Positions 12,977 through 24,600 are shown, counted from the stretch's first letter. The stretch: DNA of 64,000 nt from Fulvia fulva (GCF_020509005.1 NC_063014.1:5642001-5706000); one strand, 5' to 3'. Made by a program: numbers and translations. The notes: generated by a model from the letters alone, not told the origin.

Positions 12977-13496
12977 TGTCATGGTCTCCCCACAGAGTGT
13001 ACAGAAGGTGGGGACAGAAGAGCCTCAGAGTGCTCAGAAGTCGTCAAGAAGTGACAGTCCAGCTTGGTGTGTGAGCGCCAAGAATCACATGCCCCGCAAC
13101 ATTCGCTACGGGACCCAGCCCTCCAAATTCACCCCTCTACCAAACCTTGACAGATTCACTTCGGCTCGTGACTGTGTGACTCACGGCACTCCCGCGAGCA
13201 CCCGCGACTGCGCTGGACCCTGGAAGAAGCACGTGGAAGACTCGGAACGTAGGGCAGGTTGGAATAAGGTTTTGAGCAAAGCTGCTGAGCGCGGCTTCGC
13301 ACGGGTTAGCCCTGTTGATGCGGGGACACGCACTCGCGAGGGTCGCGTATAAATATCTGGCCTTCCCCAGGCCTCTCTTGCTTTCTTCGTCTTTTGTTTT
13401 GTGTAGCAATCATACCATACCCTTTTGCATCTGCACTTCGCACCTGCATTCTCGCTTTCACCCTTGCATCTCATAGGCCAGGCTCTCGCCCTGACA
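12977..13496 (+). repeat. 5' LTR of the Gypsy element
   Basis: 520 bp, TG...CA ended, matching 18748-19267 with about six differences. It contains a TATA box and a 124-codon frame open from near its left end to the TATA box. Confidence 0.95.
13348..13355 (+). promoter_or_regulatory. TATA box of the Gypsy 5' LTR
   Basis: TATAAATA within CGCGTATAAATATCTGG. A start of transcription about 30 bp downstream would place the RNA 5' end close to 13380-13389, next to the proposed self-primer. The matching site in the 3' LTR is 19119-19126. Confidence 0.65.
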
Positions 13497-13498
13497 TC

Positions 13499-13507
13499 AC
13501 AAAAGAC
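13499..13507 (+). other. Primer binding site, probable self-priming (Tf1-like)
   Basis: ACAAAAGAC, two bases after the 5' LTR, is perfectly complementary to GTCTTTTGT at 13389-13397. That site lies about 40 bp downstream of the TATA box, near the expected RNA 5' end. Tf1/sushi elements prime with the 5' end of their own RNA in this arrangement. No tRNA 3' end match was recognised. Confidence 0.6.
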
Positions 13508-13538
13508 CAACAAACCGTCAACCACTCGAGTCATCCTC

Positions 13539-14699
13539 ATAGGTGACCACGCCACCGATAGAGGTGTCAACCTCGACAACCAAGACACTCCATTCCACTT
13601 CAGTGAGTGGACTGACATCCCCTTCTCGAACGCCGCTGCCTTCGGTGCCTAGGCAAACGCCAACCCCGACACCGCCTACGCTCTCATCAACCGCACCGTC
13701 TCCTCTTTCCGCGAGACCGCCCAGCAGGTCGAGCAAGCAAACAACCAAGCAACATACCTTCAAGGTATTGTGAACACCTTCCAGAACCTCGCCCCGCACG
13801 CCGACGACAACCGCCGCCAGCACTTCTCCAAGAAGGTCAACGACCCAGACGAGTTCGACGGCAACAAGAGCAAGTTTGAGGCATTTGAGACACAGCTCAC
13901 CATCAAGCTGTTGGCTAATGCCGACCACTTTCCGCAAGAGAAGGACAAAGTCACGTACGTCTTCTCCCTCCTTCGGGGAGACGCCGCGGCTCAGGTACAA
14001 CACTACATCGACAACGCCACGCAGACTATCGGCTGCCCGGACGTCCTCACCTTGATGCAGGACCTCCGTGCTGCCTTTGGTGATCCAGACCGTAGAGCCA
14101 CCGCCCAGAACGCCATCCACAACCTCCTCCAGAAGAACAAGAGCTTCGCCGAGTACCTCGCGGCCTTCAACCGCGACATCGGGTTCACCGGCTACAACGA
14201 AGAGACCAAGAAGAGCACTCTCCGCCGTGGTTTGTCAGCAGAGCTTCTTCGAGCCCTCGAGGACAAGGACGTCGGTGCTATGAGCTTCCGTGAGCTCGTC
14301 GAGACCTGCTAGCGCCTCGACTCTAACATGAAACACACCGCCTCTCTCCTCGCTTCCCGTTCTCAAGGTCGTCAGCCTCGTGGTCCCGGAAGCCACTTCG
14401 CTGCTCCACTAGGCGCCGCCGCTCCTACGGCTCTCCCTCCCGTCTCTGTAGGTAACGCTATGGATCTCAGCGCTGGTGCCGCCGTCCCTCGAGTCCAGGG
14501 CCTCGTCAACGGTAAGCTCACTCCCGAAGAGAAGCTTCGCCGTCGCCAGGCCGGACTCTGCACCTACTGCGGCGGTCCAGGCCACATCGCAGCCAACTGT
14601 CCGCAGCTCGCTGCCCGTAACGCCCGCAACCCGGTTCGCGGCGCTGTCGGCGCTATCGAGCCTGCTCCTGCTGCTCCCGCTGAGCAGGAAAAAGCCTAG
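13539..14699 (+). pseudogene. Gypsy Gag with in-frame stops and lost start
   Basis: One frame of about 387 codons encodes a retrotransposon Gag. It contains a capsid-like segment (DPDEFDGNKSKFEAF, LANADHFPQEKDKV, RGLSAELLRALED), then a Pro/Ala-rich linker and a zinc knuckle CTYCGGPGHIAANC (about 14556-14600). TAG codons stand at 13650, 14310 and 14697; the second and third fit CAG-to-TAG. No ATG is found in frame near the start. ATA at 13539-13541, in CATAGG context, may be a former ATG lost by the same type of change (inference). Pol follows in the -1 frame, open from 14684, so expression probably needed frameshifting. Confidence 0.8.
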
Positions 14700-14746
14700 G
14701 TCTTCCTCATCGACGCGATGAAGACCAAGAACAACGTTTACCGAAA

Positions 14747-17700
14747 GTGAAGAGAGGAAAGAAGTTGAGGATCAATACAGCACAGCTAGACCTGTACGAC
14801 GAGACGGGCAAGGACCACGCTTGCAAACCGTTCGTCACGAATGTAAATATCGGCTCAAAGAAACTCTCTTCTTCCAATCTCACTCTCATGGACACTGGCG
14901 CACTAGGCGAGTCTTTTATGGACTATAAACTCGCGACCTCTCTCAACCTCGAACCCCAGGAACTGAAGTACCCTCGCACCCTTGAACTCTTTGACGGCAC
15001 GGAGACTACCACTGGTAAGATTACTCATGTTGTACACACGTCAATCACCCTCGGAGGCAAGCGTATGTCGATCACCAGCTTCCTTACGTCCCTACCGCAT
15101 CAGAAGTTTATCCTCGGCCTCCCCTGGTTCAGACGACACCGACCTATCATCGACTGGACTTCCCTTACTGTCAGCTTCCCTCCAGAAGTTCCTCCGGCAC
15201 CTCCGCCTTCTCCGCCGCCTCAGCGCGGTCCTGAGTATACCAAGATCTTCCAGGTGAACGCCGCTGCCTTCACCACTGCTGCTAAGCAGCCCAAAGCTCA
15301 AGTCTTCGCCGCCTCTCTCCGCGATATCGACATCGCCCTCGAGAAGCTCGACAAGAAGCGTACACCTACCGACCCTGCTACGAAGGTCCCTCCTTGGGCA
15401 CACCACATCCTCCACGTATTCGATGCTAAAGCCGCAGACGAGCTGCCTCCTCATCGCCCTCACGACCACAAGATTGAGCTAGAAGAAGGTGCAGAGACAC
15501 CGTTCGGACCGTTATATTCCATGTCCCGAGAAGAGCTTATCGTCCTCAAGAGATACCTCGAAGAGAACCTAAAGAAGGGGTTCATTCGAGCGAGCCGTTC
15601 CAGCGCTGGCAGTCCCGTCATGTTCGTCAAGAAGCCCGGCGGTGGTCTACGCTTCTGCGTAGACTACCGAGGCTTGAACGCTGTTACAAAGAAGAACCGC
15701 TACCCAATACCGTTGATTCAGGAGACGCTCGAGCGCCTCTCTAAGGCCAAGTACTTCACCAAGCTCGATGTCATCGCTGCGTTCAACAAGTTACGAATGG
15801 CAGAAGGACACGAGTATCTCACAGCCTTCCGTACTCGCTACGGGCTGTTCGAGTCGCTCGTTATGCCCTTCGGCGTTTGTAACGGGCCTAGTACCTTCCA
15901 GAACTTCATTAACGACATCCTTCAGGAGTTCCTCGATCAGTTCTGCACTGCCTACATCGACGACATCCTAGTCTATAGCGAGACCAAGGAGGAGCACCGC
16001 GAGCACGTCTGTAAGGTCCTTCAGAAGCTCGCAGACGCCGGCTTGCAGCTCGACATCGACAAGTGCGAGTTTGAGAAGACCGAAGTCAAGTTCCTTGGTT
16101 TGATCATTACCGCAGACGGCATCAAGATGGACCAAGAGAAGATCGACGCTAGCGTCGAATGGGATGCTCCTACGAACGTCAAAGAGGTCCAGGGTTTCCT
16201 AGGCTTTGCCAACTTCTACCGCCGCTTCATCCACGCATTTTCGGGCGTGGTACGCCCTTTGACGAAGCTCACGCGCAAGGGTGAGAAGTTCGCCTGGACC
16301 GACGAATGCCAGGAGGCTTTTGACTTGCTCAAAGCGAAGTTTGTTGAGAACCCGCTTCTACGGCACTTCGATTTCGAACTGGAGACCCGTGTAGAGACCG
16401 ACGCATCCGACGGCGTGGTGGGCGGTGTCCTGCTACAACGCCGCTCGCCTGAATCCCCCTGGTTACCTGTCGCCTTCCTCTCCAAGAAGATGACCGCCAC
16501 GGAGTGTAACTACGAGATCTACGACAAGGAGCTTCTCGCCATCGTCAAAGCTTTCGAAGAGTGGCGCCCCGAGCTCGAAGGCTCTGCTATGCCCGTCCAA
16601 GTAAGCTCCGACCATAAGAACCTCGTCTACTTTATGAAGAGCAAGCTGCTCAATCGTCGCCAGGCCCGCTGGAGCGAGTTCCTCTCCCGGTTCAACTTCG
16701 TGATCTCGTACACGCCCGGCAAGGCCAACTCGATGGCCGACGCCCTTACCCGCCGCCCTGGTGACTCTCCAGTTGATCGAAGAGGGGGCCGGCAAATCGC
16801 AGGGCAACAAGTCATCAAAGAGCACAACCTCTCTTCCGAGCTTCGAGAGTACCTATCGAACGGCCAGCCTACGCTCGCCGCTTCCTTTGCTACTCTCGTG
16901 CTCGCTCCTGCCTACCTTGACGAGAGTGACGATGAATCCGAGCCTGAAGAATACGCCTCGGACGCTGAGGACTTGAACGACGATGAAGAGGGCTCAGTAA
17001 CGACCGACGGCTCATCCGAATCAGACTTTGAGGGGTTTGATAATGAGGAGCAGCCCGAAGGCATCATGGCACGAGTACGAACAGCGTACGATGCCGACAT
17101 AGACGCCCAAGAGTTAGTTCAGGCCCTTGAATCTGGCGCGAGGACATTCCCGGGCTTCTCGCTGTCCGAGTGCGAGCTCCAGGGAGGTGTCGTCTACTTC
17201 CGTAAGAAGCTTTACGTACCGCAGCCCGAAGGCTCTAATATCCGAGCTGAGATTCTTCAAATCATCCACGACTCCGCCTCTGGGGGTCACCCAGGCGTAG
17301 CCAAGACCCACAAGCTCCTCGCTAGGTATTACTGGTGGCCGCATTCCTGGAAGGACGTCCGCCGCTACGTGCTGAACTGCGCTGCTTGCCGAAGAGCCAA
17401 AGCTAACCGCCACCGTCCCCACGGTCTCTTGCACCCTCTCCCGGCTCCTGATCGTCCGTGGAAGCACATCACTATGGACTTTATCACCGATCTTCCTCAC
17501 GGCAAGACCTTCAGCGGCGTGAAAGCAAAGGCCCTTCTAGTGATCGTGGACCGTCACTCCAAGGACCGGTACATGATCCCGTGCTGGAGCATGACCGCAA
17601 AGGAGACTGCTCGCTTGTTCTACGAATTCGTCTGGCGCTTTCAAGGCCTCCCGGATAGCATCACCTCTGACAGAGGCACCCAGTTCATCTCGCACTTCTG

Positions 17701-19123
17701 GAAGCGTCTGTGTGCTATCCTAGGCATCAAGCATAACCTCTCGACCAGTTTTCAGCCACAGACCGACGGCCAGACCGAAATTACGAACGCTATCCTCGAG
17801 CAGGTCCTTCGTTGCTTCGTCGACTACCACCAGAAGGATTGGCCTCAGCATATCCCTGCGGTGGAGTTCGCTACTCGTAACTGGGACTCGGAGACTACTG
17901 GCTACTCTCCCTTCTATACTACGAGAGGTTACCACCCTCGTACAGGCATGGAACCAGAAGAACCTCTCCCGCCTACCGAAGACGCAAACGAGCAAGCAGC
18001 AGACGAGTTCGCTACTATGCTCTCACAGATCCATGAAGAAGTTCACGACGAGATGGTGTACGCACAAGCAATCTACGAGGATCAAGCCAATCGTCGTCGC
18101 CAGCCAGCTCCCGACTACCAAGTAGGCGATATGGTCTACCTCAACTCCAAGAACATCAAGACAGACCGCCCCTCCAAGAAGCTGAACTGGAAGAACCTAG
18201 GTCCTTTTGAGATCACCGAGCGTATCAGTTCACACGCCTACCGTCTAGCTCTTCCTGCGAACATAAAGATCCACGACGTCTTCCATCCCGTACGCCTTCG
18301 GCCGTCGGCTGAGGACCCATTCCCGAACCAAAACCAAGACATGCCAGGTCCTCCCGATGAAGTAGAAGTCGACGAGCCTGTTAACCTACCTTCTGACGAC
18401 TATGCCGTCCGCAAGATCCGGGGAATCCGCGTAGAGCCCAACGACGTTGAAGGACTACCGCCGATCAAGTATGAAGTCGAATGGCAAGGTTGCCCTGAGT
18501 GGGATACCTCATGGGAACCTATCCAACATATCATCTTCAATCGTCAAGCAATCGAAGAATACCACGCCCGCGCAGACGGCCCAGAAGTCAACATCGGCAG
18601 GCTCTTCGAATCTGAGCTCTTCGACGGGGCTTACCAATGGTGTATCGACCATGACATCAGGCCTAGGCCTGGTACTGAAGCTGAACATCCTCGATATGTG
18701 GAACTACTACGGCTTCGTAGGAACTCAGCTTTGTTCGGGGGGGCTACTGTCATGGTCTCCCCACAGAGAGTACAGAAGGTGGGGACAGAAGAGCCTCAGA
18801 GTGCTCAGAAGTCGTCAAGAAGTGACAGTCCAGCTTGGTGTGTGAGCGCCAAGAATCACATGCCCCGCAACATTCACTACGGGACCCAGCCCTCCAAATT
18901 CACCCCTCTACCAAACCTTGACAGATTCACTTCGGCTCGTGACTGTGTGACTCACGGCACTCCCGCGAGCACCCGCGACTGCGCTGGACCCTGGAAGAAG
19001 CACGTGGAAGACTCGGAACGTAGGGCAGGTTGGAATAAGGTTTTGAGCAAAGCTGCTGAGCGCGGCTTCGCACGGGTTAGCCCTGTTGATGCGGGGACAC
19101 GCACTCGCGAGGGTCGCGTATAA
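14747..19123 (+). CDS. Gypsy Pol polyprotein (PR-RT-RNaseH-IN-chromodomain)
   Basis: An uninterrupted frame, open from 14684; the first listed codon is GTG because translation probably comes from -1 frameshifting out of gag. Domains in order: aspartic protease (MDTGA, near residue 48); reverse transcriptase (FTKLDVIAAFNKL; YIDDILVYS near 403); RNase H (ETDASDGVVGG; YDKELLAIV); integrase zinc region (H...H...CAACRRAK, near 840-885); catalytic core (TMDFITD, SDRGTQF, TDGQTEITN); and a chromodomain near 1220-1265 (YEVEWQGCPEWDTSWEP). Chromodomains direct integration toward marked chromatin. Unusually, the frame runs about 124 codons into the 3' LTR and its TAA stop lies inside the LTR TATA box. 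All catalytic residues I checked are present. Confidence 0.92.
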   Translation: MKRGKKLRINTAQLDLYDETGKDHACKPFVTNVNIGSKKLSSSNLTLMDTGALGESFMDYKLATSLNLEPQELKYPRTLELFDGTETTTGKITHVVHTSITLGGKRMSITSFLTSLPHQKFILGLPWFRRHRPIIDWTSLTVSFPPEVPPAPPPSPPPQRGPEYTKIFQVNAAAFTTAAKQPKAQVFAASLRDIDIALEKLDKKRTPTDPATKVPPWAHHILHVFDAKAADELPPHRPHDHKIELEEGAETPFGPLYSMSREELIVLKRYLEENLKKGFIRASRSSAGSPVMFVKKPGGGLRFCVDYRGLNAVTKKNRYPIPLIQETLERLSKAKYFTKLDVIAAFNKLRMAEGHEYLTAFRTRYGLFESLVMPFGVCNGPSTFQNFINDILQEFLDQFCTAYIDDILVYSETKEEHREHVCKVLQKLADAGLQLDIDKCEFEKTEVKFLGLIITADGIKMDQEKIDASVEWDAPTNVKEVQGFLGFANFYRRFIHAFSGVVRPLTKLTRKGEKFAWTDECQEAFDLLKAKFVENPLLRHFDFELETRVETDASDGVVGGVLLQRRSPESPWLPVAFLSKKMTATECNYEIYDKELLAIVKAFEEWRPELEGSAMPVQVSSDHKNLVYFMKSKLLNRRQARWSEFLSRFNFVISYTPGKANSMADALTRRPGDSPVDRRGGRQIAGQQVIKEHNLSSELREYLSNGQPTLAASFATLVLAPAYLDESDDESEPEEYASDAEDLNDDEEGSVTTDGSSESDFEGFDNEEQPEGIMARVRTAYDADIDAQELVQALESGARTFPGFSLSECELQGGVVYFRKKLYVPQPEGSNIRAEILQIIHDSASGGHPGVAKTHKLLARYYWWPHSWKDVRRYVLNCAACRRAKANRHRPHGLLHPLPAPDRPWKHITMDFITDLPHGKTFSGVKAKALLVIVDRHSKDRYMIPCWSMTAKETARLFYEFVWRFQGLPDSITSDRGTQFISHFWKRLCAILGIKHNLSTSFQPQTDGQTEITNAILEQVLRCFVDYHQKDWPQHIPAVEFATRNWDSETTGYSPFYTTRGYHPRTGMEPEEPLPPTEDANEQAADEFATMLSQIHEEVHDEMVYAQAIYEDQANRRRQPAPDYQVGDMVYLNSKNIKTDRPSKKLNWKNLGPFEITERISSHAYRLALPANIKIHDVFHPVRLRPSAEDPFPNQNQDMPGPPDEVEVDEPVNLPSDDYAVRKIRGIRVEPNDVEGLPPIKYEVEWQGCPEWDTSWEPIQHIIFNRQAIEEYHARADGPEVNIGRLFESELFDGAYQWCIDHDIRPRPGTEAEHPRYVELLRLRRNSALFGGATVMVSPQRVQKVGTEEPQSAQKSSRSDSPAWCVSAKNHMPRNIHYGTQPSKFTPLPNLDRFTSARDCVTHGTPASTRDCAGPWKKHVEDSERRAGWNKVLSKAAERGFARVSPVDAGTRTREGRV

Positions 19124-19267
19124 ATATCTGGCCTTCCCCAGGCCTCTCTTGCTTCCTTCATCTTTTGTTTTGTGTAGCAATCATACCATACCCTTTTACA
19201 TCTGCACTTCGCACCTGCATTCTCGCTTTCACCCTTGCATCTCACAGGCCAGGCTCTCGCCCTGACA
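18748..19267 (+). repeat. 3' LTR of the Gypsy element
   Basis: 520 bp, preceded by a run of seven G (18737-18743) that may serve as the plus-strand primer. It carries the 3' end of the pol frame. Among its differences from the 5' LTR are CGTC to CATC and TTGC to TTAC, of the G-to-A type. Confidence 0.95.
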
Positions 19268-21193
19268 GGCCGAGTTCCTATTATAATTCTTCTTTAAGAT
19301 CGTGTATAGACTAGGCGTATAAGGGGCAAAGCTAGATAGTCTTATACGACGCTCTTAGGATACAATTCTATAAGACAAGTCCGACCCGAGGTATACTTAA
19401 TAGGACCGGATCCTACTAAAACTAGAGCACTTCCTTTTAGTCTCTATAAGCACGATTCTCCGACTATCTTCCTTAGAAGTAGGAGTAGTCGTAGATAAAT
19501 AACTAGCTACCGATATTAGTAAGTTATATAAACAAGAAGATACGATAGAGGCTACGACTTAGCTAGTAGCCGGTAGGCCCGTTAAGCTCCTTCGTAAGAA
19601 CAAGATCGACGACAAATATATAATACTAATCGATTATTACGAGACAGCCCTTTTTATAAACTACCTCGTAATATAGTATCGTCGGCCGTACGCCCGCGCG
19701 CTAGTAGCCGCTAGTACCCGCTAGCTCGATTCGCGCGACTTTATCTTCTCGCGCTTCTTACGCTCTCTTAGATAGCTCGCGTAACTAGATATGTCCTTAC
19801 CCGACCCTATTATAGTACTCTCGCCCGTAATAGTTAGTTACGCCTACCTACGAGTAGAGAGCTAACCTCTACGTACGATACCGAGACCGCCCGAGACAGT
19901 ACGATAGTACTAGACCGTACGATTAATTTGCGATAATAGAGAATACCGACGAGACCTCTCGACGCCCTCCCCTACGACCTTTAAGTATACGACCTAGCGC
20001 TACTATTTAGCGATAGTAACACCTATATCGTACGCCCTCTGTCTTAGCCGAGTTACTAACCGGAGACCCTTAGAACCTAGAACTTTAGAACTAGCATAAC
20101 TCGATCCTTAGCGATAGTATATATCCGGATCGCGTAAGTAGGATATAGTATAAGTAAGGAAATAGAACAGATAGGTCTACTCTCTCTTATCTTTATATAC
20201 CCGATTTATAAATTCCTATAACTAATAATACGCCTTAGTCTTTAATACGACACGAGGGTAGTAGGGTAGAAGGTAAGAAGCTAGTACGACTAGATATCAA
20301 AGACACTCGTCTCTCGTCTTACGAGGACGATAGTAAAGGTATCGACTTTATATAGTTTATTAATAGTGTAGCGCCTTCTCGTATAGACTAGATCGACTTT
20401 AACGATATAGACTTTAAGTATAATCTAATAAACTATAAGATCGCCAATACCGAAGCATTTAAGAGAGTAGTTACCTTATAGCCTAATACTATATATCTTA
20501 AAGTTAAGAGCACTACAGATAGGTACGCCTACTAGAAGGTTATACTCGACTACTCCCGAGCCTAGGTACGACGCTATCGTAAGGAACGCGATCAAGTCGA
20601 TACTAAACTCGCGAAGCTCTAAGAAGAATATAATATCGTCTTCGAAGACTAATAGGATATAGCTACCGAACGAGATAAGATATAAGCCGATACTATAACA
20701 TATTACACATCCTAGGAAGATACTAAGGCCCGTATCTAGAGACTATAAATAGCCTTAGACGATACCGTAACTAAGGAATACTATAAGAATTTTACCGATT
20801 AGCTAGTAGGCCGTATTAATACTACTAATAGCTATCTCGAGTAAGTAGAGGACAAAGTCGACTAACTTAAGGCCAAGATTATATAGTAGGACACTAAGAT
20901 CTCGTAACTTAAGATATAAGCCCGGCTTACCGCCTTACTAAGCGAGCGAGACCGCCCGCCTACTTTCTCTAAGTAGTTACGACCCTAGTAATAGCCGTAG
21001 TAGTAGGAATAGTAGACTACTAGTCTAGAGGGATTCCTATAAGCCGGTACCCGTCGTTCTTAGACTCTAGTAGGTAGCGGCTATCGGGCCCGTACCTATA
21101 ACCGTACTACCCGCGCCGGTTCTCTCGTACCCTTAGTAGCCCGTACTAATAACACTACAATATTCGCCACCTAAATCGACTAACGTTTCCCCT
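19268..21193 (+). mobile_element. RIP-degraded retroelement remnant with gag-like coiled coil
   Basis: CpA-depleted DNA with many stops. From about 20560 to 20960 a plus-strand frame gives a long charged, heptad-like stretch (DKLAELLKEYN-type segments, VEDKVD*LKAKI) followed by a Ser/Arg-rich tail. This is reminiscent of the gag of fungal Gypsy elements. The segment 19268-20300 was read in both directions without recognisable domains. The minus-strand Copia-2 is inserted at its right end. Confidence 0.4.
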
Positions 21194-21601
21194 TATTAAA
21201 CAGGTATAGTATATATATACACGGAAGTTAGGACACGTAATAGAGAAGGAGGAAGGACTAATATAGTATACGAAGGTATATAGTAGAACAGTATTTAGTA
21301 CTAAAGGTGTCTCTACTATTAGTATAGAGACTACGTCTCTTATACCTATATAGAGGGATATTGCTCTAGTCCTAGTTCTGTTTTACTACGCCTTATCGGT
21401 TTTACCTATATCTTATCCTACGATAGCAGTTCCTCCGACAGTCTCGTACTAACTAGCTAAGCGACTTTAGGTCCTCTAAGTCGCTCCTACTATTCGTACG
21501 ATATCTCGGTAGTATTAACGTACTATTGTCTCGACTAGCTTAGTGTATACTAAGTTAGTCTTAGTACCGTACGATATGCCTACTAACCTATATTCGTAAT
21601 A
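21194..21601 (-). repeat. 3' LTR of Copia-2
   Basis: About 408 bp. It aligns over its whole length with 26343-26757. The neighbouring internal sequence gives a purine tract (AAGTAGGAG on the minus strand), which marks this as the 3' LTR. Confidence 0.85.
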
Positions 21602-24600
21602 CTCCTACTTAGGTCGTAAGGTAAGGAACGATTGTTTCTACTATACTAGCTATAGCTATCGTACGAAGGTCTAGAACTAGGGACTAGCTAGCGGTTTGGT
21701 TAAACTATCTACTACTATCTCCTTAGTATAGTAGTACTCTACTTTAATCTTCCTTAACTACTAGAGGTGCCTAATATAGTTATAGGTAACATTAATATAC
21801 TTAGATCTTTCGTAGATATAGGCGTCCTTAACTAAGGTTAGAGCCGCCTAGTTATCCCCTATAAGGCGTACTAGTCTTAGTTTGTCGACGGTACTCTTGT
21901 CGGCTAGGACTATTAGTTAGAAAGAGTAGTCTCCTACTAGCTCCGGGTAGTTTATCTCTCGGAGGATAGCCGCTAGGAACTAGGATTGTTTTACGGCGGC
22001 GTTTATCGCTATAAACTCTACCTCTATAGTAGAGGTTGCTATAGACTTTTGCTTCTTACTTATCTAGGATATAGGCGTACCGTATACTAGCTAGACATGT
22101 CCTTGAATTAAGACCCTATCTATTCGATCTATCGCGTAGTTAGAGTCTAAGTATCCGGTTAGGGTACCGCTACTACGTCTAAATATTAACCCTAGGTCGG
22201 GGAACGACCTTAGGTATCTCGAGACCTTCTTTAGTACTTTTATATACCGCTTTGTTAGATCCGCAACATATATACTAGTTCTCCTAAGTAGGAAGGCTAG
22301 GTCCGGTCTCGTTATAGTTATTAGCTATATCTAGGTCCTATTATTGCTCTAGTAGTTATCCTTACTATATCTCTCGTCGTTCGGGGCTATAGGACGGAGA
22401 TTATCGTAACTATCTATTAGCGAGAGTGTTAGGCTTGCCTTTTCTTTTACTATATCTATTTTAGTAAGGGCCTTACGGATATAATAGCCCTAGTCGAGTT
22501 TTAGGGTACCGTTACGCCTATCGCGAGTAATCTTTAGTCCTAGTAGTTTCTCCGGTTCCCCGAGATCCTTAATCTTAAAGTATTACGCGAACTGCTTCTT
22601 AAACTATTAGATATCGGCTAACCTTAGTACTATAATAGGTATGTCGTCTATATAGATAAGTAGTATAATGTCTCTCTTAGTATAAGTTAGGAGATATAGG
22701 TCTACCTCGGACTAGTAGAATCCTATTTTAACTAACGTAGCGACATAGAGCTTATTCTAGTCTCTAGCTACCTACTTTAGGCCGTAGAGACTCCGGAGTA
22801 CCTTAAGGACCGTATTTAGTAGGGTTTCGACTCCTAGTAGGGGTTTTATATAGATGTCTTCGGCTAGGTAGCTTTAGGTAAACGTATTATTAACGTCGAC
22901 CTAGTATATCTCGAGGTCCCGCTCGTAAACTACTACTATAAAGACCCTTAGGGTGTTATAGCGTACTATAGGTACGAATGTTACTTCGAAGTTAATACCG
23001 AATTTCTATAAAAACCCCCTTACGACAAGTCTTGCCTTGAACTTTTTGATTGCTCCGCTAATAAGTCTCTTTACGTCAAAGATCTACTTAGAGGTAACTA
23101 TATTCGCCCCCCTTAGAGCGACAGCCGTTTCCTAGGTATTATTACTTAATAACGAGAGTAGCTCGGTATCGATAGCGTCCTTCTATAAGTAGCCCTATTT
23201 AGGATCCCCTACCGTAGCCTTATATATCTTCGGGATAGGTACTTCCTATAAGTAGGCAATACCGGGTCCGAATATAGTAAAGGCGTATTCTTAGACTTCG
23301 TCGAACAGTTCCTCTACCGTAGCTATAAATATACGTTCGTCGGTATCGGTAAGTCTATTATTTACCTATAGTAGTTAGTAGAACAAAGCTATTATAGCTT
23401 TGTAGTGCTTAGCCTTATAGTCCTAGTCCTAGCCGTAGTTATCGTTAGGATCCCTAGTCCTTTTCCTCCGGACGATTAGTTCCGGTAGCTCCGGGGTTTT
23501 CTCGATCTTCTTATAGTCCGCGATATTATCTAGTCTACCGGAAAGTTAGATATAGAGCGGTCTTAAGACAGTTAGTCCTTTGTCCTTAGCCGTAGCGGGT
23601 TCGGTCTCTACGTAGGGAGCGGGGATTAGCTAGGTCGGTTCTTCTATAGAGGACTCGGCTACTTTAGTAGTAGAAAGTTAGGGTATAAAATACCCTATCT
23701 CGCTTACGTTACTCTCGTCGGGCCTAGGTATTATGCTACTCGAGGATCGTAAGATTACTATCGTAGTATTCGCTAGTTGCTAAACTAGTAGTAGTCGCGA
23801 GACCGCCGGTAGTCGACCGACTAGCCTTTATTTAGGTGCCTTACTAGATTAGTTCGTAAAGAAGACACCTAAATCTAGATCTCCCCTCTTCTCGTTTTCG
23901 AACTAATCTACTTGGCTATACTACCTAATAGCTCGTATAGCTAGCTCCTAGAACAACTATTACTTAGTCTATTAACCGTATCTAACAAAAATAGCTTCCT
24001 TACCCCGGTTTATTAACTTATCCTATCGTAGCCCTTTTAAATATAATTTCGGTTCTACTTTAACTAATACCCTATAACCCTATACTCTTAGGTGATCTAC
24101 CGTCGGTACTTTGCTAGTAAATACTTCTTCCGGCGAAAGTTAGACACCGTTAAGTAACGGTCCGTTCGGTAGTAGGTTACGTATAACCGCCTATACCTCT
24201 AGCGCTTTAGGCTAGAATTCTACCGGTATCCCTAATTCCTCGAGTATTACGCGGATCGCGTTCTCTAATACCTAGATTAACCTTTCTACCACTCCGTTTT
24301 ATATAGAGTTATAAGTATCCGTCGTATCGTACTAAATACCCGATTCTTTGTCCTATTCTTTTAGAACTATTAGTAGCTTAGGTGTATTATTACTCCGTAC
24401 TACTCTTACGTAGCATTTATATACTTTCTCTATAGTTAGCCGCTATTATCGTAGTACTTACGGTACGTCGGATTTATTCTTAAGCGGGATCACCTACTTC
24501 TTTCTTAAGAAGTTATCTACGATCTCTAGCTAGTATTTAAAACCTAGCCTAGATATCGTATTTTCGAAGGGTCCGTAGATGTCGATAGATATAAGCGTAA

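Larger units (their letters stand above)
12977..19267 (+). mobile_element. Gypsy-family chromovirus (Tf1/MAGGY-like), young copy
   Basis: A 6291-bp element with 520-bp LTRs (TGTCATGG...CCTGACA) that differ at only about six positions. It has a gag frame with a CCHC knuckle and an almost undamaged pol with protease, reverse transcriptase, RNase H, integrase and a C-terminal chromodomain, which defines chromoviruses. Its GC content and intact CA/TG content contrast sharply with the degraded DNA on both sides. No 5-bp target duplication is seen (ATACT on the left, GGCCG on the right), and the flanks do not look like two halves of one element. Recombination after insertion is possible. Pol looks complete but gag is interrupted. 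Confidence 0.95.

Noticed and set aside
13070..13090. GAGCGCCAAGAATCACATG in the Gypsy LTR as a copy of the array element
   Set aside because: The match is limited to about 10 bases; chance is enough.
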